The notes under the pieces are model-generated. The model saw only the letters and a program-made list of their open reading frames with translations, was not told the origin of the DNA and did no database searches. The position numbers and the translations under genes were made by a program. This document shows positions 31,692 through 43,117 of a DNA stretch of 64,000 bases, one piece after another (the first letter of the stretch is position 1; the number at the start of each line of letters is the position of its first letter). The DNA comes from Guadua angustifolia (taxonomy: Eukaryota; Streptophyta; Magnoliopsida; Poales; Poaceae). The stretch spans positions 20,240,463 to 20,304,462 of the forward strand of contig CM070514.1 of NCBI GenBank assembly GCA_036346375.1, in the 5' to 3' direction.

Positions 31692-32357
31692 GGAGGGGGT
31701 GCTCCTGATTTCTGTGGCGCCGCACAAAAGAAAAGTTTACAGGTGGCGTGCCTGATTTTGGCGGCGGCACAGGAAAAAGCAATCTTCGATGATACAGTGA
31801 TTTTCACGCTACAGTGTTCGTCGCCATAGGGATCGCTGCAGGAAATTGTGCAGGGACGCGCCAGGGCAGCGACAGTGCGCGAGGCGTAGGAAGTCGTGGT
31901 GCTTCCGTGTAGCTGTGCGCAATAGAAAGGAAGAAATGAAGGTGCATCTAGTGTGCTGGCTACGCAAGTAAAGAAGCGACTGAACAGCGAGAAAAAGAGG
32001 ACGCAAGGTGTCGAGGTAACAGTGTGCATGCAATTTAGGAATTAGTAAAGGTAATTAAGGTTTGTACGGAACTCATGTATTGACTGTTTTTGAGTTAATC
32101 AATGAATATGAGTTCATGTTCTAGCATGCTGGTTTAATCTAGTTTCTCTTCTATATTATTAGATCAATTATCCTAGATTGATTTATTCAGTGTAGTCACT
32201 ATTTTATTAATTTTCAGAATTAATAAAAACAAAAAATAGTTTTATATGTTAGTTTGCACCAATTCACCCCTCTCTTAATGCGTCTCGATCCTACATTATC
32301 AGTGCCAACTTTAACCCAACCGGCAATGATATACCGATAAGAATAATCTGTTATGTA

Positions 32358-32545
32358 GTATATACTAGTATGTACTACGTGTCTACGTCACGTACGAATA
32401 GCCCTCGGTGCCACTCGTATTTGACTTTCAATGTAGCCATTGTCTTTGCCAAGCAACTACTACTAGTAGCCCCTTAACTATACTATAGTTCCAAAGCATG
32501 CAAGCTGACACGAGCGGAAGCATCTGCTAGCAGTGCTATGTACGT
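32358..32545. repeat. Local repeat R, copy 1
   Basis: About 180 bp that recur at 47100-47295 and 47341-47490. Shared words include CTACGTGTCTACGTCA, GTACGAATAG, TTTGACTTTCAA, CATTGTCTTTGCCAA, CAACTACTACTAGTA and GGAAGCATCTGCTAGCAGTG. It is not low complexity. Confidence 0.88.
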
Positions 32546-33490
32546 ATCAAATCCACAAAATCAGCACGGAGGTAAGTGCACGAATTATTGGACGATCATG
32601 ATGGATCAGTTTAAGCAATCCCAGAGAAATTGCAAGAACAATAGAAGGCAATTAAGAACACACTGCACGTTCTTGAAACGACGAACACCAAGTTTTATTA
32701 GATTCAATATGAAAAATAAACGTGATTTTCTCTCTGTGAGAAGTACATACAAAATATAAGGGCCAACGAGGCCGACTCCTACCAGCAGTTCGAACCTAAC
32801 TTGGTTCGGCCTCCTCACGTACGTGTACATACTAGCTGGTTCAAACTCGAAGAGACGCAAACCGACCCGTGGCCGGTTCAGCATCATAGGCACCTAGGCC
32901 TCATGCCACGTGAAAAGCTCGAAGAAAAACCAATCGGTTTTCTTGAGGATCTCTCAAAGTCCAGATTTGGTTTTCCAAAGAAAACTTGTATACGATTCCC
33001 TTCTCTGGTCAACTAATTGGGCCTGACTTGCCTTCTTTAGCGTGGCAGTTTCCTCCTTTTATCTCGTCTTTCTTGTTTGTACGCACAAACAGCATGCAAG
33101 CAGATTCCATATATGCATACGACTTCTTTCAAACGTGCTGCCCTTCCTTCATTTGCATGCATTTCATTACCTCGTAGGCTCGTAGTGTATGCATGTATGC
33201 GTACATGCAGCACGCATGAATCTCATTTTCCTCATGCGGCGCGGCACTGAAGCTTCTTGCCTCCTTTTTGATCTTCCACTAGATAAATATCCGTGCGTTG
33301 CTACGAAAAATAAAATTGGTAACGAAACATAAAGGTCAAGCAATAAAAAAAATTGTGATATAAGATCAAACATCTATTTCTCCCGATTACAAAAGTTTTT
33401 ATGGTTTCTTCTCGGTATGAATTAAAACCAAATATATTGTACGTAGCAATATATATTACCAATCTCAAAAATCAATCAATCATTTTTATC
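32546..33490. other. Non-coding stretch upstream of the ABCC remnant
   Basis: No gene was recognised. It is AT-rich with GCATGC/TGCATG words (33090-33220) and contains ATCCGTGCGTTGCTACG (about 33288-33304), a phrase I have seen repeated in grass intergenic DNA but cannot assign. Confidence 0.45.
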
Positions 33491-34443
33491 CCTCTTTGCA
33501 ATTTATATTATCAACTCGTGTTCCTTTTCCTCTCGCCATGTCCGCAGTGCGTGCTCCTCGGCGCCATTAACCTCGTCTTTCTCGTCGCCTCGCTCGTCCT
33601 CGTCATCCACCACCTTCGCAGGGGCGACACGATGGCTTCCCCCGAGCATGAGGCGCTGCTGTCGAAGCCACCGCCATTCCGGATCACAGGCCGCTACGAG
33701 GTCATGCTCGGGGCATCCGCCGTCTTCGCCACGGCGTTCACCGTTCTCCTCGCGCTCGCGTTCTTCTTCTTGCCGAGCACGCCATGGTGCGCTGTGGAGT
33801 CCGCCTTCCTCGCCGCCCACTTCATCACGCACGCTATGCCCACGTGGTCAGTCGCCTTGGAGAAAAGTGCCACCACTGCCACCTAGCCTTTGCACCTCCG
33901 CGTCTTCTGGATCGCCACCACTCTTAGCACCGCGCTCTTCTCCGCTTCGGCGATGGTCCGCTACGCCAACGGTTCGCTACTCTTCTCAGATGACCCCTCT
34001 CGCCTTTGCCGGCCTACTCGTCTCTATGCCTCTGGCGTATCTAGCCATCACTGGCTTCACCGACCATGACGCCAGAGCCCATAAAGGTGAACCAGAAAAC
34101 ACCAGCGCCGAGGTGCCGCCACGCCGTGTGCCACCGCGTCGTTTCTCTCTCTCGCGACGTTTAGCTCGATCAACCCATTTATCTCCAAGGGGTATACCAA
34201 TGACTCTCTCACCGCCGCCGACGTTCCACCGTGTCGCGAACAACCGCGCCAAGCGTCAGACGCTTTGTTCACGTCCAAGCGGCGCTGAGTCACAAAGACC
34301 GGTGGGCGTTAGCGCTCTGCTGTCGCCGCCACACGATTACTCTGACTACGGCGTTCGACTTTCTACGCCTCGCGGCCATGTATGTTAGTCCGTCACTTAT
34401 TGATCAGTTCGTCGAGTTTATTCGCCGCGGCGGTACGACATAG
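33491..34443 (+). pseudogene. ABC transporter C-family (MRP/ABCC) N-terminal remnant
   Basis: Three frames together carry the N-terminal, NBD-free part of a plant multidrug-resistance-associated transporter. Frame 1 (to TAG at 33884) has hydrophobic segments CVLLGAINLVFLVASLVLVI and VFATAFTVLLALAFFFLP, continuing after the stop as LHLRVFWIATTLSTALFSAS. Frame 2 has LAFAGLLVSMPLAYLAITGF. Frame 3 has ATFSSINPFISKGYTNDSLT and AADVPP, the linker before the first ABC transmembrane domain. The end (FLRLAAMYVSPSLIDQFVEF) is the first helix of that domain, stopping at TAG 34441-34443. ABCC proteins move glutathione conjugates into the vacuole. About one sixth of a normal ~1,500-residue protein is present; no Walker motifs follow. 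Confidence 0.8.
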
Positions 34444-34832
34444 GAGATCTTGAATGAATTCTCTTGATTGATTCTGTAAAAACTGTACAGTATATATAGA
34501 GTACAAAAGGAATGATTAGCCGGCTATTAATTAACAGCAATAATCAAAGATTTTGCTATAATAATCAGCCATATTTAGAGAGATATGGCTGACTGTAAAT
34601 CAGGAAAAAAATAGCTATAATGACCTGTCATTATTGGAGATATGACAGGGGGGCTAGGAAGAACGGACCGTTGCCACCAACTGCAAATTTATATTAATAG
34701 AGATATACAGCATCTATACATATGCATGCATCCATGTCGCTTCGTACCAAATTACATGTGTATGTGTGTGTAATGGTAGGGATATCCGCATTATTATATA
34801 TTTAGAGTAATATTACAATTAATATTTAGTAG

Positions 34833-34899
<67 letters not shown>

Positions 34900-34990
34900 T
34901 TATAAATATATATTATCATGTTAAATCCGGAAAGGTACAGCAATATAAGAATGTACCATTTCAAGTGGTAAACCGATACTTAACTCGGGT
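34444..34990. other. AT-rich non-coding stretch with TA repeat
   Basis: The segment 34444-34670 looks like part of an LTR read on the minus strand (AGATATGACAG/CTGTCATATCT words, TATATATAGAGTACAAAAGG), but without a partner I do not call it. A TA microsatellite fills 34835-34896. Confidence 0.45.
34835..34896. repeat. (TA)n microsatellite
   Basis: About 30 TA units, uninterrupted. Confidence 0.95.
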
Positions 34991-35115
34991 AGAATTTTTT
35001 TAATAATACATTTTTATTCGAATTTCAAAATATTCCAATCGAAAAAAAAATTTCAGAATATACTGCCGCACATTGGTAGTGCGACAGAGGCCTAATAGAA
35101 AAATACAGGCGACAG
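34991..35115. repeat. Left terminal inverted repeat of the MULE
   Basis: Reverse complement of 44064-44190 with scattered mismatches and small gaps. It includes the nested palindrome TGTCGCAC..CCAATGTGCG. Confidence 0.85.
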
Positions 35116-35387
35116 TGCCTGCTACGACCGTCTTAGCCGTACGCGTTACTGCGGCGATGAACCGAACGGCAGGCGCTGTCAAGACGGAGAACGTCTGACA
35201 GAGCCGAAGCCTCTCGCCGCACGCATTTAAAGTGCTACAAGAGGTCACGACAACGAACTAGCTACAAGAATACTGAATTTTTATATTTAATATTTTTGTT
35301 GACATTTTTGTTGTAAATTGGTTGTACATAATTGTCCTGTAATGGATCGGAAAAATTATTTTATTTAGATTAGTGATACGATTTTAC

Positions 35388-35755
35388 TTAGGGGTTTTCG
35401 TAGCCTCGTAAGGTTCGCCGAATATGGCGTAAAAATGACGGAAAAAGCAGGCGGCTCACATAGCGTGGCATACCACTTCAGTGCGGCGAGATGGTCGGAC
35501 GTTACGAGCATTTTGTTACCAAAATCGAAAAAGGCACTCGCGCACGAAGCGACGTAATCGTGGCCACTTAGGGTTTTCGAGCCCGCGACAGTAAGCGGAC
35601 ATGGTCCAAAAAATCTGAGAAAAATCAAGGGTGGACTACGCAATGCGGCTACCACTTACGTATGGGCGAGATAATGGGACGTTGCCTCGGCATTTTGTTG
35701 CTAAAATCGGAAAAAGTACTTGCGCCCACGAAACCATGGAAACTTTTACGGCGTC
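35388..35755. repeat. Two ~181-bp tandem repeats inside the MULE
   Basis: The phrases CTTAGGGTTTTCG, GGCGAGAT..GGACGTT, GCATTTTGTT and AAATCGGAAAAAG-like occur twice, about 181 bp apart (for example 35509 and 35690). Copies are diverged. Confidence 0.78.
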
Positions 35756-36024
35756 GAAAAATTTTGACACTCTTTATGGAGGTTCCGATATATCGCTGAT
35801 ATTACCATAAAAATTTCAAATTATTTTAAGATATGAGGAATTTTTAAAATTCAAACAATACATATATAAGGGCACATACAATCAAAGTTCGATGATAAAA
35901 TAAGCAATAGATTAGATGATATTACAAGGGCATTACAACAAAGGATTTAACTACCTAACGAAAGCACTTTCGTCATGGTGGAACAAATGATCGTTCCGCC
36001 TATCCTGGGTATGCCTGAATGATG

Positions 36025-36675
36025 TCATACATTTTTGCATATTACGACCCGCTCTAGTATTGCGACGGTCATCGGACACCGCTCAATCCCTACTATGAAA
36101 GAACTCCATGGGGTTCCACAGTTCTCGGTATGTCGCCGATTGGGTGGCCTATGCCGACGTCTCGGTGTATAAGACTTAAATTTTGGTTGTTGTTTATGTG
36201 GATTTCTGCCTCCCATATGGGCATTTCATCCCGATTCGCAGCTGGCCCCTATGTTAATACCACGGGTTCCCGGATGGTCTCGCGAACGAGTCAAGGATTT
36301 GATGTGTGTTGCGGACCTCGACCGGCGCTTCCTTGTCCCTTCTTCGAGAAGAGGAACCTCCTGACTTGGCTGTGGTTGGCGCTGGCGGAGACATGCGAGA
36401 CGCTCGCCTGCTTCGCTCACACTCCACTATATGGTGCAGAGCTTTGTGTTAGGCTTATCCTTGAACAACCGGAAGCGTGCTCTGCAATAATAAAGATGCC
36501 CGCCTTGGTGCTTGCATAACACCGTGAGGCGACTGGGTTTGGCTTTTACGGGTGGTAGTGGCACCACGGAGGGTTGCTCCCGATTATCCCATGCAGGTTG
36601 CTCGAGATGTGGGTGGTACGTCTCTCGGTCCACCGGTTGAAGTACCAAAGACCGCTCATCCTCGGCCAAGGGCAC
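36025..36675 (-). pseudogene. Unassigned ORF remains in the MULE interior
   Basis: Three frames read one after another on the minus strand: 36675-36427 (contains VLCKHQGGHLYYCRARFRLF), 36420-36226 (many Arg/Gln) and 36216-36025 (basic). The first two join smoothly if a single stop is read through, which suggests one decayed gene. The C-x2-H-x3-H-x3-C spacing in the first could be a small zinc site. I do not recognise a family. Confidence 0.35.
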
Positions 36676-37480
36676 CGGTAGAATCGCCGATGCGCTAGAT
36701 CACCGTGGCGGTATCAACCACTGCCTCAAGGCCATGTACGCAAACGTCGGGGCTTTGGTGGCCCCCGAGGAGGTTCCTCCGCTGACTTGAATGTCCTTTG
36801 AACTCCCGTAATGCGATGAACTGTTTTAGAACTACTAATTTGGGAGTTTAACAAGAGTATGACGATGAAACTCACCGATTGGTTGGGCCCTTGCACACCG
36901 CCCCGAGCTCGCCGATCTAGAAAAGGGACATATCCCGCGGCTCTCCCACCGTGAAGTTCTCGAGCGAAGCGGGGTTGGCGCGTGGCGGTTGTAGAGAAAT
37001 TAAATGAGTCACGTCGTTACGCCCGTCGATCCATTGGAAGAAGCAACACCGCCCTCGTGGCCGAGAAAAGAAAGAACGATGCATGAGATGGTAGTGTTAC
37101 CCTATATTGTGTGGACGCCAAGAGGTTTACCTTGTATGCGTGCGGCCACAGCGAGAGTGAGTTGTGGTGGCCGTCTCTCCATGGGTAGATTGCATCATCT
37201 TCGCCGTAGGTTGCGATCGATTTGGGTCGGGCAACTCCGCGAGAACTTCAAGCGCCGACGCCATCGCATCCGGATATTGGGGGATGACCTCGCTTGCTGA
37301 AGAGGCGGTTGAGAACGACATTGTGGTTTGGCCGTGTTGGATGTCTACCCCTCGGACCTGTTTTATAGTGGTGGTGAGGGGTTACTCCACACAATTACAG
37401 CTCTTCTTTGCCGCAGCTGCTGCGGCGTGTTGTCGTTTAAATGGCGTGTTGCGGCGTGTTGTCATTTAATGGCGTGTTGT
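36676..37480. other. MULE interior, no gene recognised
   Basis: Mixed GC sequence with only short ORFs. The frame at 37321-37127 on the minus strand (64 codons) has no recognisable features. Confidence 0.4.
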
Positions 37481-37489
37481 CGCCTCACC

Positions 37490-37655
37490 GTAAAGTCGCT
37501 AGCAGCGAGTAGTCACATCGCTACCGAAAAGCATTGCGTGTGTTGTCGTGTCGACTTGGTAAAGCTGCTAGCAATGAGTAGTCACATCGCGACCGAAAAG
37601 TATTATGCGTCTGTTGTCGGTCTTCGTGGTAAAGGTGCTACCAAGGAGTAAAGGT
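37490..37655. repeat. ~70-bp tandem repeats in the MULE
   Basis: Units starting GTAAAG..GCTAGCA..GAGTAGTCACATCG begin at about 37490 and 37559, with a truncated third at 37629. They follow copies of GGCGTGTTG(T/C)(C/G) at 37425-37480. Confidence 0.8.
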
Positions 37656-37699
37656 GCTAGGTGTGTGGCAAAGCGGCTATTGATGAAAGATTAAGTTTA

Positions 37700-38750
37700 C
37701 AAAAATACAAATGCAAGTGCAACAAATTTCAAATGAAACACTTAGTACATAACATATCGGCAATAATAAAAATCAAAAGAAATCTTTGTCGGCCTCGCTC
37801 GGGAGGCCTCCTCCTCAACCTGGTCCCTTGAGTACGCCAAGCTGCGTGGCTGGCGGTGGGCTCTCTGCGACCTAGCCGAGGCGTCGCGTGCAGGCCGAGA
37901 AGCTCGTCGCTTGCCGGGCGCCCGTCATCGCCGACTAAGGCTGCGTCGGTGGTGGCGGTCCGTCTGCCGTGATGATGATGCCCCACCCCAAAGACGCCCG
38001 TGGAGAGGTAATCACGCTTAGTCCTCCGGTTCAGGGCACGCCCTCGCCGTCAGTAGTCGTCGGGGCGCGATCGGATGCGCGGCGTGAAGAAGTGTACTGC
38101 AAGGGCTGCTGAAATAAAGAATTGTTTTGAGCATTGTAATACGCGATTGTAACACTTGAACAAGTGTATTTCAAGATTTCACCGAAAGCCCGACCGGCTA
38201 TGTAAGCCTCTTTCGCACCGCGGGCGGATCGCAGAAGACGCACTGGCGCACCCGCCCTCATGAGCGCACGCCTGCGGGACGGTAGGAAGGCCGCACTCGA
38301 CAACCGAGGGCGCGCGGTCGAGCTGCCCGAAACCTCCCGACGTAAAGGGTGACGCCCCGTCTCGTCCACGTCCTCTCCTCGGTCACCGAGTGTACAAGCC
38401 GCGAAGCTCCTCGTGGTGAGTGTGCAGACGTCGACCGCAAAATAATTTACGAATTAGTTAGCAAAATAAAATACTGAAATAGTTAGCAAAATTAATTATA
38501 TCGAAGGTATGACGCAACGCATCAAAGCGTGCGAACCGAGTCCATATGGAGGGGGTACGGTTGCGCCACCACGGAACGTGTCTAGGGGATCGGGTCGACA
38601 CGCACCAAACGCACACGAAGTCCGGAGTGTACCACGCTGCACGCTGCGACGCCCTCACGTCAGACGGCGCATCCTCGACGAGACGCCCTCGAGGGCTCCT
38701 CCCACTCCTCGGCCAGAAGGCAAGCATCGTGCGGCGCATTCAGGTGGTCG
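37700..38750 (-). pseudogene. Probable C-terminal exons of the MULE's plant-mobile-domain gene
   Basis: GC-rich coding-like blocks (38739-38520, 38370-38190, 37986-37780 on the minus strand) alternate with AT-rich gaps of 60-100 bp (38440-38505, 38770-38850) that look like plant introns. Proteins are Arg/Ala/Pro-rich without a recognised motif. Their spacing and GC content match the upstream plant-mobile-domain block, so I infer that they belong to the same gene. Confidence 0.35.
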
Positions 38751-38899
38751 CAGGTCGCCCTTCCTATCGTGCTGTGGGTGAAAAATAAGTATAGCGTTAT
38801 TAGATAGCATTACACAAGAATAATTATAAAACATCAATACAGGAACTTACGAGTGGACCGCGGGGTGGACCGCACGGTCGCCCCGCACCGGAACACTGT

Positions 38900-40090
38900 T
38901 GCCGATTAAACCGCCTCATCACACGATGGACAACAGAGCCCTCGACGTGGACGCCGAACACGAGGTACCGACGGTGAACCAAGATCTTGTCGGCTCGTGT
39001 GCAAAGGGTGGATGCAGGCCACCCACACGACGCTGCACCTCTGCGTCACAGTCGGCGTCCAGCCAGACGTGGTCGCGTCGGTGAGGTGGTCAAACGCCGC
39101 GACAAACTGCGGGTAGGCTACCCGCGACAATCCGGCGCGGCTAGCTCAGTAGTCACGGAGAACGTAACCGTTAGTACTCGAGAAAAGTTAAACAAAAAGT
39201 ATCAAACACGTGATTGCAATATATTACCTGCCGCAGCACCGGATGGTGCCCATGGTCGGACCGCCGACGCTATCGCTGCTGCGTGCCCACCACAGTGCCG
39301 CAGTCGATCTGGGCCGCCGATCTGGAACCTCGTATGCCCACAATCAGCAGCAGCAGGACATCCTCCAAAGATCGGGCGTCGGCGAACTGCGTGTACACCC
39401 GACGCAGAGTGCACGGTAGGTGGCGATAAAGACGCCGAGCCCCACGAGTACTGCGGGCACGGCGTTGGGTGCGCCCGCGACGCCCTCGAATCGCACCAAA
39501 AAGCGTGGACACGCTTATCCCCATGGGACGCCGTGAACATGGTCCACCGAACACCACAAGAGGTACGCCTCCGGTGGCGGGCGAGCCTCGTCGTCTCAAT
39601 GGCTCGACGATCTGCTCACGCTGTAACATAAAGCTCACTAGTTATTTCAAGCAGTACGTACACAATTTAGTTCGAAATGCTACTTACGTACCTGAAACTG
39701 TACAAGCCACCTCAAGGTCGGTCCGTGGCGTGTGGTCGAAGGTCCTGTAACACGGCGGGGTAGCACACCCGCGAACCTCTGCAGCAATCGCGCCGCCATC
39801 GGGGAGACGCCCTGGGCACCACACCAAGACCGGTGATCGGAGACCGAGGAGGTAGGAGACGCCCTGTAGTGATCGCCATCTCCCAAGCGGAGGAGATGGA
39901 AGGTGTCGTCTCGCCTCCACCGATCCACCAGAGCGGTGATCGCCGACCGGTCAGACGGAACCGTGTCCCAGAGCTCCACCATCCGGGCGAGCGGCAGCGG
40001 CTTCAAGCTCGGTCTAAGAAACATAAACATGTAATTGATATCAGTGCTGCGGTAGTCATCGTGCCTGAACAAACATGTTTACAAATTTAA
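38900..40090 (-). pseudogene. Plant mobile domain (PMD) protein gene in the MULE
   Basis: On the minus strand the domain is recognisable across several frames. LARMVELWDTVPSDRSAITA and LVDRWR (about 39960-39900) is the PMD start; the next block gives a HTFHL-like motif and GVSYLLGLRSP (about 39850). FGGCPAAADCGHTRFQIGGP near 39340 corresponds to the 'LLLLQ-W--ERF-IGRP' signature. FVAAFDHLTDATTSGWTP near 39090 fits the 'FD-LTD--V-W-PY' part. Introns lie near 39190-39230 and 39610-39680. PMD proteins (MAIN and MAIL1 in Arabidopsis) act in genome and transposon silencing, and transposon-borne relatives are known. Frameshifts in most blocks make this copy non-functional. Confidence 0.7.
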
Positions 40091-40538
40091 ATACTGGTAT
40101 GTTACCTGGGGATCCAACGCGGATCGAAAGGCCCAGTGTCTTGCTTGGTCTAGGTCGAAGGACGGCACCTGACAGGTCCCTCCGTCATCTGGGACAGCGG
40201 TGGCTATAAGGGCACGGTGACCACGGCCGACGTCTTGGGTCCAAAGAACTCAGACTGCCACTCGTCATCTCCTCACTGGTGAGCCATACACGCAATTTAC
40301 AAAAATGAAAGTGAGAGCGTAAACACATATGTAAACAGAAGAGTCCGTAAAAGTACGCAAGCATGACAACAATATATTGAAACAGTCGCACATAAAAAAC
40401 GGAGAAGATTATTACAACAATTTATGAAGCCACAACACTCGCAATAGCCTAGGTACAAAGTACAGTTCATACAACACACGTTACATCGCTTAAATTTAAA
40501 TTTGATGTACGATATATGATAATGCAAACCGCTTGTCA
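40091..40538. other. Spacer between PMD gene and transposase in the MULE
   Basis: About 450 bp, AT-rich at 40280-40530. No coding sequence was recognised. It probably contains the 3' end of the transposase transcript and the 5' region of the PMD gene, both on the minus strand. Confidence 0.4.
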
Positions 40539-43117
40539 TCACAGTGCGATGAGGTCTCGGCGATCCTCGCGAGGCGATCCTTCCCCCCGTCGGGTGACCG
40601 CCGTTTCCTCCTTCCTCTTCTTCGTTTTGTGCTCGCAATTCTTGAACGTATGTCCTGGTTGGTTGCACAATGAGCATTTCTTCACGCGTTTGCCGACCGA
40701 CTCATCCATGTCATTTCTTATACGCCTTGTTCTTCGACGCCCTGCTTTCCCTCTTCTCGCATCAAAATCAGGGACCCAGAACCTTTCATCCACACTAGGA
40801 GTTGTGGTGAAAGAACCCACAACACCATAACCATAAAGCTCCTCGCCCCAAGTTGCCATCACCCTTTCCTTCATGTAATATTCAGACAGGTATGTACGAA
40901 GTTGCATTCCAAATAAAGCACATGCAGCTATAACATGAGAACATGGCCTATGCAAAAGGTATGGCTTGTTGCACGAGCATTTGCACTCACCAGAAATGCA
41001 CTCGAGTGACAACCTCCGTTGGTTCCACGCCTTCCTTTATCCTGCAGATCACCTCGAGCGCGGTGTACGTGCACCAACTTTGATAGCTCTATGTTTGGCC
41101 GCCTCGAGCCTTCTCATGCATGTATTTAGTGATCATCAAGAGTACAAGAACTTCTCATCTCTCATTACTATCTCAAGATTTTGCATGCTGTCCACAAAGT
41201 ACTTGGTTGTACCCCTCAAGACTCCTGACAATTCCTACCAATGGAAGACACCTCATCCTCGTGATTACCCAGGTTGTAAACTTCGCAAAGTTAGTGGTCA
41301 TCACACCAGATCCGCACCATGTGTGTCATATAACATGACCACTTCTCTTTTGGTTCGTGGCTTGATCCAAATCGAGAAACATTTGATTGGCCTTTGCCTC
41401 CGACGACGGTTAGTCGCCTCGCCCTCTGCTAAGCGGGGGAAAAGAGGCTCCACCGCTCTTGTGTTCCATCGGGCGCCATCGTTGTTCGCTCGCTCCTTGT
41501 GTTTCCTTGTCGTCATCAAGATTTTTCCACGAGTTCGAACTTCTGTCTGGTTGGAGTTACATAGTCTTTTGAACATGTTCATCACCGCTTGTTCTTGAAT
41601 TGCTTATAGAAGTTTGCACCCAAATGCCTCATGCACCATCGACTCTGCAAGTCGTGCCATCGAATGGCTCATCTTCCCTGCTTGCGGTGGTTGATAGCAC
41701 TAGCAACCCAAAGATGCCTGGCTATGCAAAGACGCACATCTGGACGAAGTTTTGACCACCCCGATCTTTAGGTTTCAGAGGAACCACGACCAACTCTCGT
41801 AGTTCTCGCTTTCACGAAGGCAAAGGCAACAGTAGAATCTGGTTGTTCCCATCGACACCCACACCGTCAAGATTTGCCCTCTCAGTATTTCGGTCAAGAA
41901 TGTGCCGCCCACGCACAACAACGGTCGACAAGTGATGTAATGCCTTAATGCAAGCGCCAATGCGAAGAACACTCTCCTCGGATGCATTTTAGTTGGCCAC
42001 TTGTCCGACGGACAATCTTGATAATCATAGTAGGTCCCTGTGATTTCTTCCCGAATACAAGCGAAAGCAAAGGCGGGAGGTTGTGGTACGAGTCTTCAAA
42101 CTTCCCAAACCTCGCTTCTAGTGCCTTCGCTTCGCCCTCCACGCCTTCCGTAGCTAATTGTGTCTTCGATATCATGCTCGATCGCCGGATAATAGCACGG
42201 GCTCAAAACTCAGGTTCTCCACTATCTCTGCAGACATGATGTTCGCGACATACCCGGATGATAGGTTCCCGTGAGCCATCATCTTTTTCTCACCATACAT
42301 GTATGTCGCTCAACCTTGAACATATCCAATGGGTGCCCCATTTGGGCTTGTACGCTGCACTCTCCACGGACACCCATGGATCTCACACACCACGTCAGAA
42401 AGGTGTTGGGGTGGATTTCTTAACCACGAAAGTCCTTCTTAGTGATAGAGCCCAATCTTTCACGGCATCTCGCATGACTTCTTTTGTCGGGTACATCTTG
42501 TTATGCCTAACCTCATTATCATTTGATCGCCAAGGCATCTCCCTCATTTCATTGACAAACATATTTTCAAATTGTGCGTGCTCCACTCGGTGGCACAAGC
42601 GGCTCCGTACCTCCTCCATCTTCCTCATCCGACTCATCGTCGCCCTCCTCTTCGCTTCTGCTTTGTACTCACGGTCTTCCTCTTCCATCGTAGCTGTTAT
42701 TTCCTCAATTTGCTCACCTTCGCCTACCAGTCCCGCTTCTTGGCCAACATTTTCATCATCCTCCCAAGAATCGAACTCGTTTCACCACTTTCTTGAACAT
42801 GTTGCTCATGGCTAGATCCCCAATTTGGTGTCACCGGTTGAGCTCATTTTGAGGTGACTACACTCACCGGGCGCCAACTCGTCTGGGGCAACATCCTCTC
42901 ATATGCTCGCACTAAAAGCACTCGATTCCATCCCGTTGCTCGCCTCACATATGTTTCCACGATGCGGTTCCTTTAGCTCAACTAACTCCCCAAGAATAGT
43001 GTCGTTTAGCACACTACATAGGCAAAATACCTTCAACTCACACTGTCTTCTTCCATCCGAAAAGTATAATACAACCATTTCAACACGGAACCAAATGTAG
43101 CCCATGACCCTACTCAA
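40539..43117 (-). pseudogene. MuDR-type transposase
   Basis: Minus-strand pieces occur in the usual order. N-terminal region 43117-42899. 42688-42395 has REMPWRSNDNEVRHNKMYPT and ends in RRTFVVKKSTP, the DNA-binding part. 41987-41775 is the start of the DDE core: CRPLLCVGGTFLTEILRGQI and ENYESWSWFL. 41660-41560 carries a WCMRHLGAN-like phrase and MNMFKRLCNSNQTEV. 41012-40539 has the SWIM zinc finger (CKCSCNKPYLLHRPCSHVIA) and a CCHC knuckle (CSLCNQPGHTFKNC). Stops and frame changes separate the pieces. The first catalytic aspartate of the DDE core (normally VDGTF) is glycine (VGGTF), so it could not cut DNA even if the frame were open. Confidence 0.88.

Larger units (their letters stand above)
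30834..32295 (+). mobile_element. 3' LTR of copia element F
   Basis: It starts TGTTAATTTC after the polypurine tract and ends TCTCGATCCTACA at 32295. The end phrase 'CAATTCACCCCTCTCTTAATGCG..CGATCCTACA' is typical of grass copia LTRs. A TATA box (TATAAATA, 31684-31691) lies just after a MITE. Length is 1,462 bp, or about 1,165 bp without the MITE. No partner LTR is in the window. Confidence 0.82.

Noticed and set aside
32296..32320. 'ATCAGTGCCAACTTTAACCC' after the copia LTR as a primer-binding site
   Set aside because: It resembles the tRNA-Met-type site only slightly (ATCAGTGCC versus TATCAGAGC) and the polypurine tract before the LTR shows that this is the 3' LTR, so no primer-binding site is expected there.
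34444..34680. Possible copia LTR fragment on the minus strand
   Set aside because: The TGTCATATCTCC start looks plausible, but there is no second LTR, primer-binding site, polypurine tract or duplication.
39469..39750. 93-codon plus-strand ORF in the MULE
   Set aside because: It overlaps the minus-strand PMD gene and has no recognisable domain.
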